Position numbers and translations under genes: made by a program
Part shown: positions 10,601 through 21,509 of the stretch, in pieces
Numbering within the stretch: position 1 is the stretch's first letter
Layout of the letters: each line of letters opens with the position of its first letter
Origin: Eublepharis macularius
Taxonomy: Eukaryota > Chordata > Lepidosauria > Squamata > Eublepharidae
Direction: 5' to 3'
Length of the DNA stretch: 64,000 bases
Assembly (NCBI RefSeq): GCF_028583425.1
Contig: NC_072802.1
Coordinates: 13,401,926-13,465,925, forward strand
The notes under the pieces: model-generated
Databases searched by the model: none
What the model was told of the DNA's origin: nothing
Seen by the model: the letters and a program-made list of their open reading frames with translations, nothing else

Positions 10601-13600
10601 GTCTACCTAAATATTGGGTTGGTTCTTGCCAAAGGCTTCTGCAGCTGAAAATGATTTCTCTTTGTGGAATGTTATTTTCTCATGTCCATCTGCAGCCCAA
10701 AATGTCTCTTGAAATGCTGATCCTAGGGGATAGGTTGCCCCCTACAACAACTTGGAGGGAGGAGCAGATCTGCCAATGGAAATTCTCCATGGGTTGCTAA
10801 TAAGCTTTGCAAAAACATGGTTGCTTTAGTTATTCACCTGGAACTCTGCAGGAGGGGAAGCAGCTTTGGGGAGAAGCAGCTGTGGGAAAGCATTAGACAG
10901 AAAAAGAGTTCAGCATCCTCCCGTCTTCCTACTGCTTCTCAGTTCTAATGGGCCCTTTCTCCTATAGCAGCTTTTCTGTAATGCAGGTGGCTGATAGAAT
11001 TTTATTGTGTGGATTTGCATGTAAGGTTTAGTTAGGCCCTTGTGTATAAGCTGAAGTGGTTTAGTTTCACTTTATGCATCACTGATGCAAAGTTTTCAAG
11101 CTCATCAACTTCCGAAATGTTTGACTTTTGTCCATATTGTTTTACCTAAACGAATGAGCTTCCAAAAAATGTTCAGTGGAGAATGGAAAGGAGTGTATAA
11201 AAACATCTTAATACTTTTAGAATCTGATTCAGATTCTTCACAAATGTAAATGAAGATCATCTGTTTAAAAAACCCCTGAAAGTTAACCCTCTAATTATGT
11301 ATTACTTAAGAATCTAAAAATAGATTAGTATTAAGGCTGTGGAAATGTACAGGAGGAGGGGAGGACGACAGCAGAGTTCATTACTCTTAAATATAGTAGC
11401 AAAATCATCTAATCGTTAATTTTCATATTTCTTTTAGAAGTGATAGGAGATCATACATACGTCCAGTATAGTCATATAAGCATGTCCTGCATACAGTCTG
11501 ACTCACACGAAGGGCTGTTCAGCTGTGCTCTAGTGATTCAGTGTTATGTACAAATGCTGTGTTTGTACCTTATGCTACTGTGAACCACCTTTTGGACTTC
11601 TCTCCTGTTTCCTGTATAAGCAAGCAGCAACAGTCATTGTCTTGACCTGAACTGCACCTCTGCCTGTGAATGCTAGTTGTCACTTCGCCTGCAACTTTAG
11701 CATCCACTCAACAGTAACCCATTACTATTACCAGTTACTCAACAGTAACATTTACCCAATGTGAAAGTAAATTGATTCTGGGTTTTTTAAAAAAAAGGTT
11801 GCATTATGTTGTAGGAGGGTTGACTTAAGTTAAAGCTTTCTCAAGTAGATTTGAGAATGGTGATGCTGATCTAAGATTCTTGTAGTTAGTGTTCAGGCAT
11901 GTAGCATTCTTTAAACTGATCATACTGCTTGCATTCTGCACTGCAGAGGCTAAGAACAGAACCTGTTAACTTTTTATTGATGCTGGTAATGGGTGTTAGA
12001 AGATTCAGCACACTGCTTGAGGGGATGCCGCGTCATTCCTTGCTTAGTTGACATTCCTTTTTTGCTGCTTAAGAAGAGGCGCAGATGGGTTTCTGTACAT
12101 TGAGGCTTTGTTGGAACTATTTAGGCAGCTACCTGCTAAGACTGTTATTTTGTAGCCTGGTATGTTTGTCTACCTGAATTTATTAGAGCTTTACTGTAGG
12201 TAGAGGTTACTGCCGGATTGTGGCCTTTATGATGTGAACATAACTGAAGACTGTGGAAAAAATGGTCAGTTTTGGGTAGGAGATCTCAGATTAGGGTAGG
12301 AGATCTCAGAAATTGCAGGAGTTATAAAACCAGAATAAGCAAATTATTGGGAGACTGGCTTTTTTTTAAATTGAGTTCCTGTAATGACAACTAAACGACA
12401 TGGCAGCTGTAAGCACAGTACATCCTACTTAGGGATTGATCAGAAGCAAGAGAATGTTCATCCTACTTCAAGTCAGGCATTGAAAATCCTACTTCAAGTC
12501 AGACCTTCTAGGAACTACCTCAAAAATTTAGGAGCCATTCTCATTTTTCAGTCTTCATAGTTTTGTATATTTACCAACATATTTTCTTATATTAGATACC
12601 ACAGTGAAATTTTTAGGCACCGTAGCAAGCTGGTGCCTGGGATTTGTCGAGACTTGCTTTAAGTGATAGGATATCTCATCTTCATAAATCTAGTAATAAT
12701 TCTCTGTTGAAAAAGAGAAGGGGAAGAGTATTCTTTAACATTTGAAGGGGTGGAAAGCAGGGCTGACCTGAAGGAAAAGTTCTGTTCCTTTGATGGAGGC
12801 TTAATGGGATGTTGTATACCTCTATCCTATGAAATTTTTCAGCTGCCCTCTGTGAAAGGGACAGGATGTACTTCTCCAGGCCTGTTGGCTATCCTAATTG
12901 TTAACACCCTGAGAGCAGTCCTAATTTATATAACTTATCTGTGGATTTCCAGGGTCAGGCTTGTACCCAGTAACCTATATTTTCTTTTGGCTTGCTGAAC
13001 TTAGAATTAAGAACTTTTATGAGGAAAGTTCTGCAATCAAACTTTATTTTGAAATAGCTTGGTAAGGAGTATGAAGGTATCAGCTGGGATCTTATTATAA
13101 ATGGGCTAAAGTTTTAGAAGAGTTGCAAAATCTTCCTTTGTGGCAGGGAGCATGGGGGAAGAAGGCGGGAGAGGAAGGACGAATCTTTGCTGCTGTTCGT
13201 CTTAAAACTAGTGACACATCCTTAAATGGGCTGTATGACCCACAGAACTGCCTTCTCAGCCCACCCTGCAAATTGCTGCTTCTTTTTTAAAAATTTTGGT
13301 CGCATGTAGGTAGCATCTTTGGTCACATGCAGCATTAGGCATCTTGAAGGCAACGTAATGAGCACCTTCACACTGTACATGCTGGAACAGAAATGTTTTG
13401 GTTTTGTGGAACAAAATGGCTTTTGCTGGATTGAGGGAGAGGCAGCAAATACTTGATTCATTGGGTCATTAAAGCTGCTTGCTTTCTCATGGCAAGGCTA
13501 CTTCGCCTTAAACAGATGTGTGAGCAGAGGAAATCCAGCAGGTGGAGCTTGTTTTCATTGTGGGGAAAGTACAAAAGTCCTCTCAAAATAGTCAATTCCA

Positions 13601-16059
13601 AGAACTCAGTGTTGCTGCATTTTGAAAAAGGAGAGAGAATAGCTGCTTACCTGCTTGCCTGAACTGTGACCCAGTTCCAGAATTAACAGACAAATTTGAT
13701 CTCACCTGCTTGTTCTTTAAAACGAAAACATGTATAGTCTTTGCCCAGATATATGGTTTTCAATAAGCAGGACATTTTTAACGTAGAGTGACATTCAAAC
13801 TCGATCATTGCTTACCTTTTAGGACAGCCTCTTGTTGTATTTGTTGATGTGTCTTTCAGTGAGGGTCAGAATGGAATGTGAGTATGCAAAGGACCTGGGG
13901 CCAATGGCAGTACAAGTCACCAAAGAGGAACTTGGTAGCCAAACTGAAACTAGCTTTAGTTGAAACAAATCTAATGAGTGGCTATAGGGGAAGCTATAGG
14001 CAGGATTTGTCCTGTTCTGCAATTTCATGCAAGTGCAGACAAGCAGCCAGCTGCATTTCGCATTCTGGAAAAAAAACCCCTAGTTTCTATCATGGATGCG
14101 TAGTTGAAACTTTGCAGTTTGATCTAACCATGCCTCATTTGGAACTCTAGCAAAAGTTCCATACCAGAGGCAGGTTCACTTTGACAAATGAGAGCAGTTG
14201 GCCAGTTATTCTTGAGCCCCGTTATCTGGTCTGTTCTCTAGCAGGACAGACTAAGGCAGTGAGGGGAAAGGGTGACTTGCTGTCATGGGAAACATATGTG
14301 GATAGGGACATCATCCAGTCAGATGGTTCCTGCCAAATGGAACCATCCCATTTGGCATGTCTATTGCTGTTTCAGGTTTTATACCAATAATTGCATCGTC
14401 ACAGTAATAGAGGGCCTGGGAGTATTTGTTTCTGTATAAACATGGGTTCTGGTTGCCTGAGCTGTTCCATTGTCTGGGCTGTGCATGTGCTAGGCAAACA
14501 AAGAGGCTTTATTTCTACCTGCTGAAGGCAGGAGGGAGGGAAATGAAGCCAGCAGTAATCTGGACCCCTTCACACATGTTACGGAGATTCAGTCCTCCTC
14601 CACTGCTTGCAGGTAGGCATTCAGACAGTGCCATAACAAGCATCTTAACTCTGGGGCTTTCAGCCTTTCTCCCCCCAGCCAAGCTGGCTTCTGCTAGCAG
14701 AGTCGGGCTGTGAGACATGCTGAGCACCAAGGGATGGCTGTATGTGATGGCGAACTCTATTTGCTTGCATACTGTACTTCTGTTTAGAAATGTTCATCCT
14801 CCCCACTGCCTCTTGAGTAATCTGGGGAAAGGTGGAGGAGAGCCTGCTTATACCAGCTCACACCCCCTCCTTGCGTCCACTCTACAAATGAGTATTTTAA
14901 TTTCCTCCAGAATGGGAGATGCTTTCTTGTATCTGCCTGAAATTTGGCTGGAAGAATCTATTGGGTCACAAGTGCATCCCCTTAATTACCACCCAATTAG
15001 CGGGCAGGGAGGAGAACTTACAAGTGGAAAAGGCTATTGGATTGAGTTCCTAGCATGACTTGCTTTTATTCTGGTAAGGAATCTTTTTTTTCAAATGACC
15101 TGAATCCAACACCACTTTTATATACCCCTAGTTTCTAGTCCTTGTGAATGGGAAGACGGGGTTTAAATTGTATAGGTGATGCTGCATGTCTTCCAGTACT
15201 TTTCACTCCCTTCCACCTTACTCCCCCAATAGTAGAAGCAGAATGAGTTATGCAAATAAAGGGGAATGTTGCTGTGTACGTAATTGTAGTTGTACTTCAA
15301 AATTTCATTTAATTTTTTGATATCCTTCCATACTTATTGAGTCTAATATTCGTTCTGTCTTTAACCCCTCCCCAGATTCCCTTGTTTTCCATTCCACCCT
15401 TTATGCCCTGCCTTTGTGGTTTAAGTACCCACTAAACTGTACTTCCCATACTTGTCTTCATCCCCATACTACCTTGGCTTCTTGCATTTTTCAGCCTTGG
15501 ATTCTCTTCTCTCCCCTTTTCATGATGTTTAGCGGCTCCTGGAAGTCTTGCCCTGGTCAGTTTCTCTTGCCTGAACTCAAAAGCCCTTAAAATATATCAT
15601 ACCCTAGGCTATTAAATGTTTTCTGGATGCTGTTAAAAAGCATTGTTAGGAGCAAGTTTGCAGATAACTTTTCCAGATAGCTATAACTAGAGACTGACTT
15701 TTTCCAAGGTTCTAGTAAAAAGTAGGTCAGCAAGGGGAAAATTCTAGTTACCCAGAATGACCACGCAGTCGTATTATCTGTGCCTTGGATACTGTTATAA
15801 TACATAATTATAGAAATCAGAATGAAGAGTGATTCAATTAGGCCAGGAACAAATCTGAGTAAAAACTCATTGGGATGATCTGGTCAGTCTTCTATGCAGG
15901 GATTGCTCTCATGAAGCCACCCTGTGAATGCAACTCTTTGTATGAAACTCTGCTTTCTGCATGGGATGTGGCAGAGAACTAGGTTGTACTCATTACATTT
16001 AACAGTATAAGTTACCTGTTAAATGTATAACACCTGTTAAATATAAATCACCTGTATAC
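7700..16059. other. Long stretch with no recognisable gene or repeat
   Basis: This is AT-rich, low-CpG DNA with only short chance ORFs. Small local duplications are visible at 10486-10545, 12265-12312 and 12458-12505. It looks like slowly changing unique intron DNA, unlike the repeat-packed 32-49 kb zone. Confidence 0.5.
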
Positions 16060-16262
16060 TGAATCAAATCATTGGACCATTAAAGGTCAGCATTGTCTAC
16101 TTAGTTGGTCAGCAGCTATCTGGAGTCTCAGGTGGAAGTCTTTCTCATTACTCACTCCCTGATCTTTTTAACTGAAGATGCTGGGAATTGACCGTGGGAT
16201 GTTTTGCATGCAAAGCAAGTGATCTACCCTGAGCCAGGGCCCCTTCCCTAAAATCCTTCTCA
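16060..16262 (-). repeat. tRNA-derived squamate SINE
   Basis: The minus strand has a box-like head (GGGGCCCTGGCTCAGGGTAG, then CTTTGCATGCAAAACATCCC) followed by a conserved tail containing GAGACTCCAGATAGCTGCTG. Related copies lie at 51150-51430 and 54728-54850. It is intermediate in age, with clear mismatches to the other copies. Confidence 0.6.
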
Positions 16263-17664
16263 TTCAGATATGAGAATCCAGTTAATTAATGAAAGTGCTC
16301 TTTGACATGGCTTACATTGATGGAATACTTGACAGTCAGCAATTCAGTGTTTTCTTGAGGTGCTAGTCATGTGCAGAGTGCCTTAAAATCCTTAATTCAT
16401 CCTCATACTTTTACTGTTACACGATTCCTATTTTAGAGTGCTTAGAGCGATTTATCTGCCAGGTAATGACAGTTCCTTGTATGCATACATGTCTTCGAAG
16501 GCTAGCTGCCGCTTCTGCAAGGTCAGGGACTGGGAAGGTGTTGTTCCTAGCAGAGAGAAGCCGGTGGGCCTGAGGAGGGTGCTTAACCCTTCCATCACTT
16601 GTTGCTTCCCCCTCCTCTTCCCCTGACCTGGAGAAGAGTTTTGATAGGGAAAGCATCAGGCAAACCAAAGGTTAAGCAGCCACCTCTCGCCTGCCACTTC
16701 TGTGGGGGAAGTCACACCCTCTTGGCCCCATGTTGCCTTGGAGAAGTACTGAGCAGGTTTTGAAGGAATGGAAGTATGGTGGAAGTAGAAGAACTTTTTG
16801 CCCTGCAGCCGCCAGTGGAGTTCCATCTATTGGACTGCAGTGACAGCAGGAGAGTAACTGCTTCAGTAGGGCTGCTAAATATTTCACTATTTTGATACTA
16901 AGTGCAGAGCAGGTGTTGCTGTAGAGACAAGCAAGCTAGGCATTTCGATATATACTGGGAGGGATGGAATGTTGCTGGTGGTGTCGCGCAAGGGTTTCCA
17001 CCATAATGTGTGTACTTGCTGTCACTGGAGCTAGATAAATACTGGAACGGAGGAGGGGAGATGGGATGGGATTTTGATCAGTTGGTTGAACTGTGGACTG
17101 AGGACGTGACAGTCTTACCTTGGCCATTGATCAATAACAAATTGCAGCAGAACATTTTAAGGGGACAACAAGGCGGCGGCAGCAGCAGCAGCAAGACAGA
17201 CAAGGTAGGCGAGGGCATTTGCTGTAGTATCATATAGTCGCTCTGCATCGAGAGTAATAACTGCTTGGTGGGCCTGGGCTGTCTCTGGCTGTCTCTGGCT
17301 CTGCCTGTGCAGTCCTTTGCCTGCTGCAATGAATTTGCCATATTTTCCCTCTATGCACAGATTATCTCCTCTTTGGATCAAGTTGGGAGCCACTAGGTTA
17401 ATAATGATACTGAGGTGTCTGAAGTACAGTGGATGTGTGTTTCCGTGGATGTTGGTTAGTGATTCTGAAGTAAGGTTCTTAAAGGGTCCTGAGTAGCCGG
17501 TTGGAAGAGACGTGCTTCTGTTTGGGGAGGCTCCTGTTTCAGTGCAGTAAAGTGGGAGTCTGTACGGTATAATGCAGAACGTATGCATGATTCCTCTTGT
17601 CTTTGATTTTTCTTGGGGGGAGGGGAGGCAGGAAATAATGGAGATCAAGCACAGTTTGACTAGG
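16263..17664. other. No gene recognised; short CAG/GGC run
   Basis: There is a small trinucleotide run (GGCGGCAGCAGCAGCAGCA) at about 17172-17190. Otherwise no coding region or known repeat was recognised. Confidence 0.45.
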
Positions 17665-17677
17665 CATTCTCATGAAT
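17665..17677. repeat. Left 13-bp target-site duplication of the PLE palindrome
   Basis: CATTCTCATGAAT, identical to 20459-20471. Its last two bases overlap the outer end of the left arm. Confidence 0.8.
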
Positions 17678-17728
17678 GGTTGTTGGGGGTTTTCCGGGCT
17701 GTATTGCCGTGGTCTTGGCATTGTAGTT

Positions 17729-17769
17729 CCTGACGTTTCGCCAGCAGCTGTGGCTGGCATCTTCAGAGG
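17729..17769 (-). ncRNA. Minimal hammerhead ribozyme candidate in PLE tail (left arm)
   Basis: This is the exact mirror of 20334-20374: CUGAAGA at 17766-17760, GAAAC, then GUC ending at 17732 on the minus strand. The palindrome therefore holds two convergent copies of the same ribozyme motif. Confidence 0.6.
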
Positions 17770-17837
17770 TGTAGCACCAAAAGACAGAGATCTCTCAGTG
17801 TCACAGTGTGGAAAAGATGTAGGTCATTTGTATCTAC

Positions 17838-19060
17838 TCAGGAGGGGTGGGGTTGAGCTGAGTCATTCTGTAAGAGTTTCCCAGGGTGTGGAATGCTAAT
17901 GGCGGGAGGCTTCATTGTATCCTGAGGAGGTTCTTTTGCATATGGATTGGGGCTTGATGTGCTAATCTTCTCTGCAGGGCTATTGTCGGGTGTGGAGTGT
18001 TTTGTTGGCCTGGTGTTTTTCAGAACTGGAGCCCATGCTCTGTTCATTCTTAAGGTTTCTTCTTTCCTGTTGAAGTTTTGCTTATGCTTGTGAATTTCAA
18101 TGGCTTCCCTGTGCAGTCTGACAAAGTAGTTGGAAGTGTTGTCCAGTATTTTGGTGTCCTGGAATAAGATACTGTGCCCTGTTTGAGTTAGGCTATGTTC
18201 AGCCACTGCTGATTTTTCAGGTTGTCCAAGTCTGCAGTGTCTTTCATGTTCTTTTATTCTTGTCTGGATGCTCCGCTTTGTGGTCCCGATGTAAACTTGT
18301 CCACAGCTGCCGGGTATACGGTATACTCCTGCAGAGGTGAGGGGGTCTCTGCTGTCTTTTGCTGATCGTAGCATCTGTTGTATTTTTCGGGTGGGTCTGA
18401 ATACTGCTTGAAGGTTATGCTTTTTCATAAGCTTTCCCATCTGATCAGTAATTCCTTTGATATATGGCAAAAACACTTTTCCTGTAGGTGACTGTTTTTC
18501 CTTGGTTGTTTGATTCATCCTGGGTTTGATTGCTCTTCGGATTTCATTTCTGGAGTAGCCATTTGCCTGAAGTGCGTGGTTTAGATGATTAATTTCCTCA
18601 TTGAGAAAGCGCGGCTCACATATCCGTCTTGCACGATCCACTAATGTTTTCATTATGCCTCTTTTCTGTCGGGGGTGGTGGTTGGAGTTTTTGTGTAAGT
18701 ACCGATCAGTGTGAGTTGGTTTCCTGTAGACCTTGTGACCTAACTGAAAGTTTGCTTTGCGGATGACCAAGGTATCCAGGAATGAGAGTTTTCCCTCACT
18801 TTCTTTCTCCATTGTGAATTGTATGTTCAGGTGGATGTTGTTGAGATGATTCAAAAACTCCATCAATTCTTCCTCCCCATGGCTCCAAATGATGAATGTA
18901 TCATCCACAAACCGGAACCATACACTGGGTTTGTGGGGTGCTGATTCTAGAGCTGTTTTTTCAAAATGTTCCATGTAGAAGTTTGCTATAACTGGGCTGA
19001 GTGGGCTCCCCATGGCCACCCCATCCATCTGTTCATAGAATTCGTTGTCCCATTGGAAGT
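17838..19060 (-). CDS. PLE polyprotein fragment, left arm (RT C-terminal half plus GIY-YIG nuclease)
   Basis: The open frame of 396 codons from 19028 continues upstream in frame to the arm junction (FQWDNEFYEQ). RT motif B is GVAMGSPLSPVIANFYM. Motif C is RFVDDTFIIWS, with the catalytic DD present. The thumb and linker follow, then a GIY-YIG endonuclease with GVYRIPGSCGQVYIGTTKRS near residue 235 and HERHCRLGQ downstream. The N-terminal half of the RT is absent, so the copy is 5'-truncated. This arm reads Gly where the right arm reads the first Cys of CSCGQVYIG, a position usually Cys in PLE nucleases. PLEs insert by target-primed reverse transcription and are related to telomerase. The truncation makes this copy non-autonomous. 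Confidence 0.88.
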
Positions 19061-20265
19061 AATTCTATGAACAGATGGATGGGGTGGCCATGGGGAGCCC
19101 ACTCAGCCCAGTTATAGCAAACTTCTACATGGAACATTTTGAAAAAACAGCTCTAGAATCAGCACCCCACAAACCCAGTGTATGGTTCCGGTTTGTGGAT
19201 GATACATTCATCATTTGGAGCCATGGGGAGGAAGAATTGATGGAGTTTTTGAATCATCTCAACAACATCCACCTGAACATACAATTCACAATGGAGAAAG
19301 AAAGTGAGGGAAAACTCTCATTCCTGGATACCTTGGTCATCCGCAAAGCAAACTTTCAGTTAGGTCACAAGGTCTACAGGAAACCAACTCACACTGATCG
19401 GTACTTACACAAAAACTCCAACCACCACCCCCGACAGAAAAGAGGCATAATGAAAACATTAGTGGATCGTGCAAGACGGATATGTGAGCCGCGCTTTCTC
19501 AATGAGGAAATTAATCATCTAAACCACGCACTTCAGGCAAATGGCTACTCCAGAAATGAAATCCGAAGAGCAATCAAACCCAGGATGAATCAAACAACCA
19601 AGGAAAAACAGTCACCTACAGGAAAAGTGTTTTTGCCATATATCAAAGGAATTACTGATCAGATGGGAAAGCTTATGAAAAAGCATAACCTTCAAGCAGT
19701 ATTCAGACCCACCCGAAAAATACAACAGATGCTACGATCAGCAAAAGACAGCAGAGACCCCCTCACCTCTGCAGGAGTATACCGTATACCCTGCAGCTGT
19801 GGACAAGTTTACATCGGGACCACAAAGCGGAGCATCCAGACAAGAATAAAAGAACATGAAAGACACTGCAGACTTGGACAACCTGAAAAATCAGCAGTGG
19901 CTGAACATAGCCTAACTCAAACAGGGCACAGTATCTTATTCCAGGACACCAAAATACTGGACAACACTTCCAACTACTTTGTCAGACTGCACAGGGAAGC
20001 CATTGAAATTCACAAGCATAAGCAAAACTTCAACAGGAAAGAAGAAACCTTAAGAATGAACAGAGCATGGGCTCCAGTTCTGAAAAACACCAGGCCAACA
20101 AAACACTCCACACCCGACAATAGCCCTGCAGAGAAGATTAGCACATCAAGCCCCAATCCATATGCAAAAGAACCTCCTCAGGATACAATGAAGCCTCCCG
20201 CCATTAGCATTCCACACCCTGGGAAACTCTTACAGAATGACTCAGCTCAACCCCACCCCTCCTGA
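19061..20265 (+). CDS. PLE polyprotein fragment, right arm (RT C-terminal half plus GIY-YIG nuclease)
   Basis: This is a mirror copy of the left-arm ORF. The frame is open from the junction (EFYEQMDG) through 396 codons to the stop. It carries RT motif B (GVAMGSPLSPVIANFYM), the FVDDTFII catalytic box, and a GIY-YIG module with intact CSCGQVYIGTTKRS. The last 60 or so residues are Asn/Thr/Pro-rich (PTKHSTPDNSPAEK). It lacks the fingers and part of the palm of the RT. The two arms would transcribe into one RNA able to fold on itself over about 1.37 kb. Confidence 0.88.
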
Positions 20266-20333
20266 GTAGATACAAATGACCTACATCTTTTCCACACTGT
20301 GACACTGAGAGATCTCTGTCTTTTGGTGCTACA

Positions 20334-20374
20334 CCTCTGAAGATGCCAGCCACAGCTGCTGGCGAAACGTCAGG
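20334..20374 (+). ncRNA. Minimal hammerhead ribozyme candidate in PLE tail (right arm)
   Basis: CTGAAGA at 20337-20343 fits the CUGANGA core. Stem II is GCCAGC (20345-20350) with GCTGGC (20358-20363). GAAA follows at 20364-20367, then the two-base loop CG, then UC, with cleavage predicted after 20371. Stem I is CCT (20334-20336) with AGG (20372-20374), possibly extended further out by TTGG/CCAA. Hammerheads with very short stem III have been reported in Penelope-like elements, often acting as dimers. Confidence 0.65.
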
Positions 20375-20458
20375 AACTACAATGCCAAGACCACGGCAAT
20401 ACAGCCCGGAAAACCCCCAACAACCATCGTTCTCCGGCCGTGAAAGCCTTCGACAATA

Positions 20459-20471
20459 CATTCTCATGAAT
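20459..20471. repeat. Right 13-bp target-site duplication of the PLE palindrome
   Basis: CATTCTCATGAAT, identical to 17665-17677. It follows the 3' tail ending CTTCGACAATA. Confidence 0.8.
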
Positions 20472-21509
20472 CTCTCGTGACTTCCTGTGAAAATGGAGCA
20501 TACTTTTCGGAGACTGGCTCCATGTACCAAACATGGGATATTTTTTTTGTTTGTTTGTTTGGTTTTTTAAAAAAAATAAAAAAAATTGTTAAAAAAAACA
20601 TGGGATATTCACAAACAACTCGTTTGTACAAATAATTCAGACATTTGAACTAGTCCTTTGGTTGAATTAATGATCAGGTCCATCAGATCCATATAAGAAG
20701 GCTGCAACACTGCCTTAGGGTCGATGACAGTAATTTGTGCCTTTGTGTGGTTCTTTGCAGTTGGTAGCCCTCTGACATTTTATGGAAAATGGATTATAAA
20801 TGGTTGTGGGTATGGGGTAGAATCTTTAATGCATGGCAGCTGCCCAGTTCTTGAGGGAGTTGGTCATGATGTTGAGTGCATATGTCATCCTTTACAGTTC
20901 AATACCTGGGGCATTGCCTCCTTCCATATATACTGTTGTTGTCTCCAAAAAGATGACCAGTGGGATACTCCTTGATTTTTCACAGGCTGCTTCATTCGCT
21001 AATTATTTGACAGTTGGAGCCTGTGCACTCTAAGGAAGCCCTTGATTTTGGGGGCTGGCTTTTGTAGGCCAGAGTGAAGTGAATGTAGGCAGAAAAGGTG
21101 GCTGGTGCTGAAACTGGTCTCTGTTTTCTTATATGGGTGTGTGCACAGTATATGCTCTTTAAAAATGCTGTAGCCCACCCTGAGATGAGACTTAAGCGGT
21201 TTTACGCTCGACAGCAGCCTGCCTACATGTGCATCTTGGCTGACATCTCTGCATATGCATCCTTTGGTGGTGGTTCAGCATAATCTCAAAGTGCTTGTGT
21301 GAGATTGTGGTCAAGTAAGAACCAGATCTTAAAGAGAGGTGAGAATTTAAGAACAGACTAGGTTTGGTGGCGACAGTACCTTCTTGTTGACCAGAGAGAT
21401 GCAGTCTGTCTGGTGCACAGGGAATTTATGATTACTAAGGAGTGGTGGTGCAATGTTGCTCTCCTTTTTTTGCATTGCTTCCTTGCAATGAAGCAAAATT
21501 CAGCATCTG
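20472..21509. other. No gene recognised (DNA between PLE and L2 LINE)
   Basis: There are T-rich and A-rich runs near 20540-20600. No ORF beyond chance length and no named repeat. Confidence 0.45.

Larger units (their letters stand above)
17665..20471. mobile_element. Penelope-like element inserted as a near-perfect head-to-head palindrome
   Basis: Two 5'-truncated PLE copies face away from each other. The minus copy runs from about 19060 down to 17678, and the plus copy from 19061 to 20458. Arms 17676-19042 and 19061-20427 are both 1367 bp and reverse-complement each other, with one amino-acid difference between their 396-codon ORFs. Only 18 bp (19043-19060) separate the arms, and these continue the minus copy's reading frame (FQWDNE-FYEQMDG), so the join is direct. 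The right copy has 31 extra bases of 3' tail (to 20458). The direct repeat CATTCTCATGAAT at 17665-17677 and 20459-20471 brackets the whole unit as a 13-bp target duplication. The arms' near-identity means the event is recent. Confidence 0.9.

Noticed and set aside
12750-12998. 82-codon ORF as a small gene
   Set aside because: No recognisable domain, no CpG island or splice context. It is consistent with chance in intron DNA.
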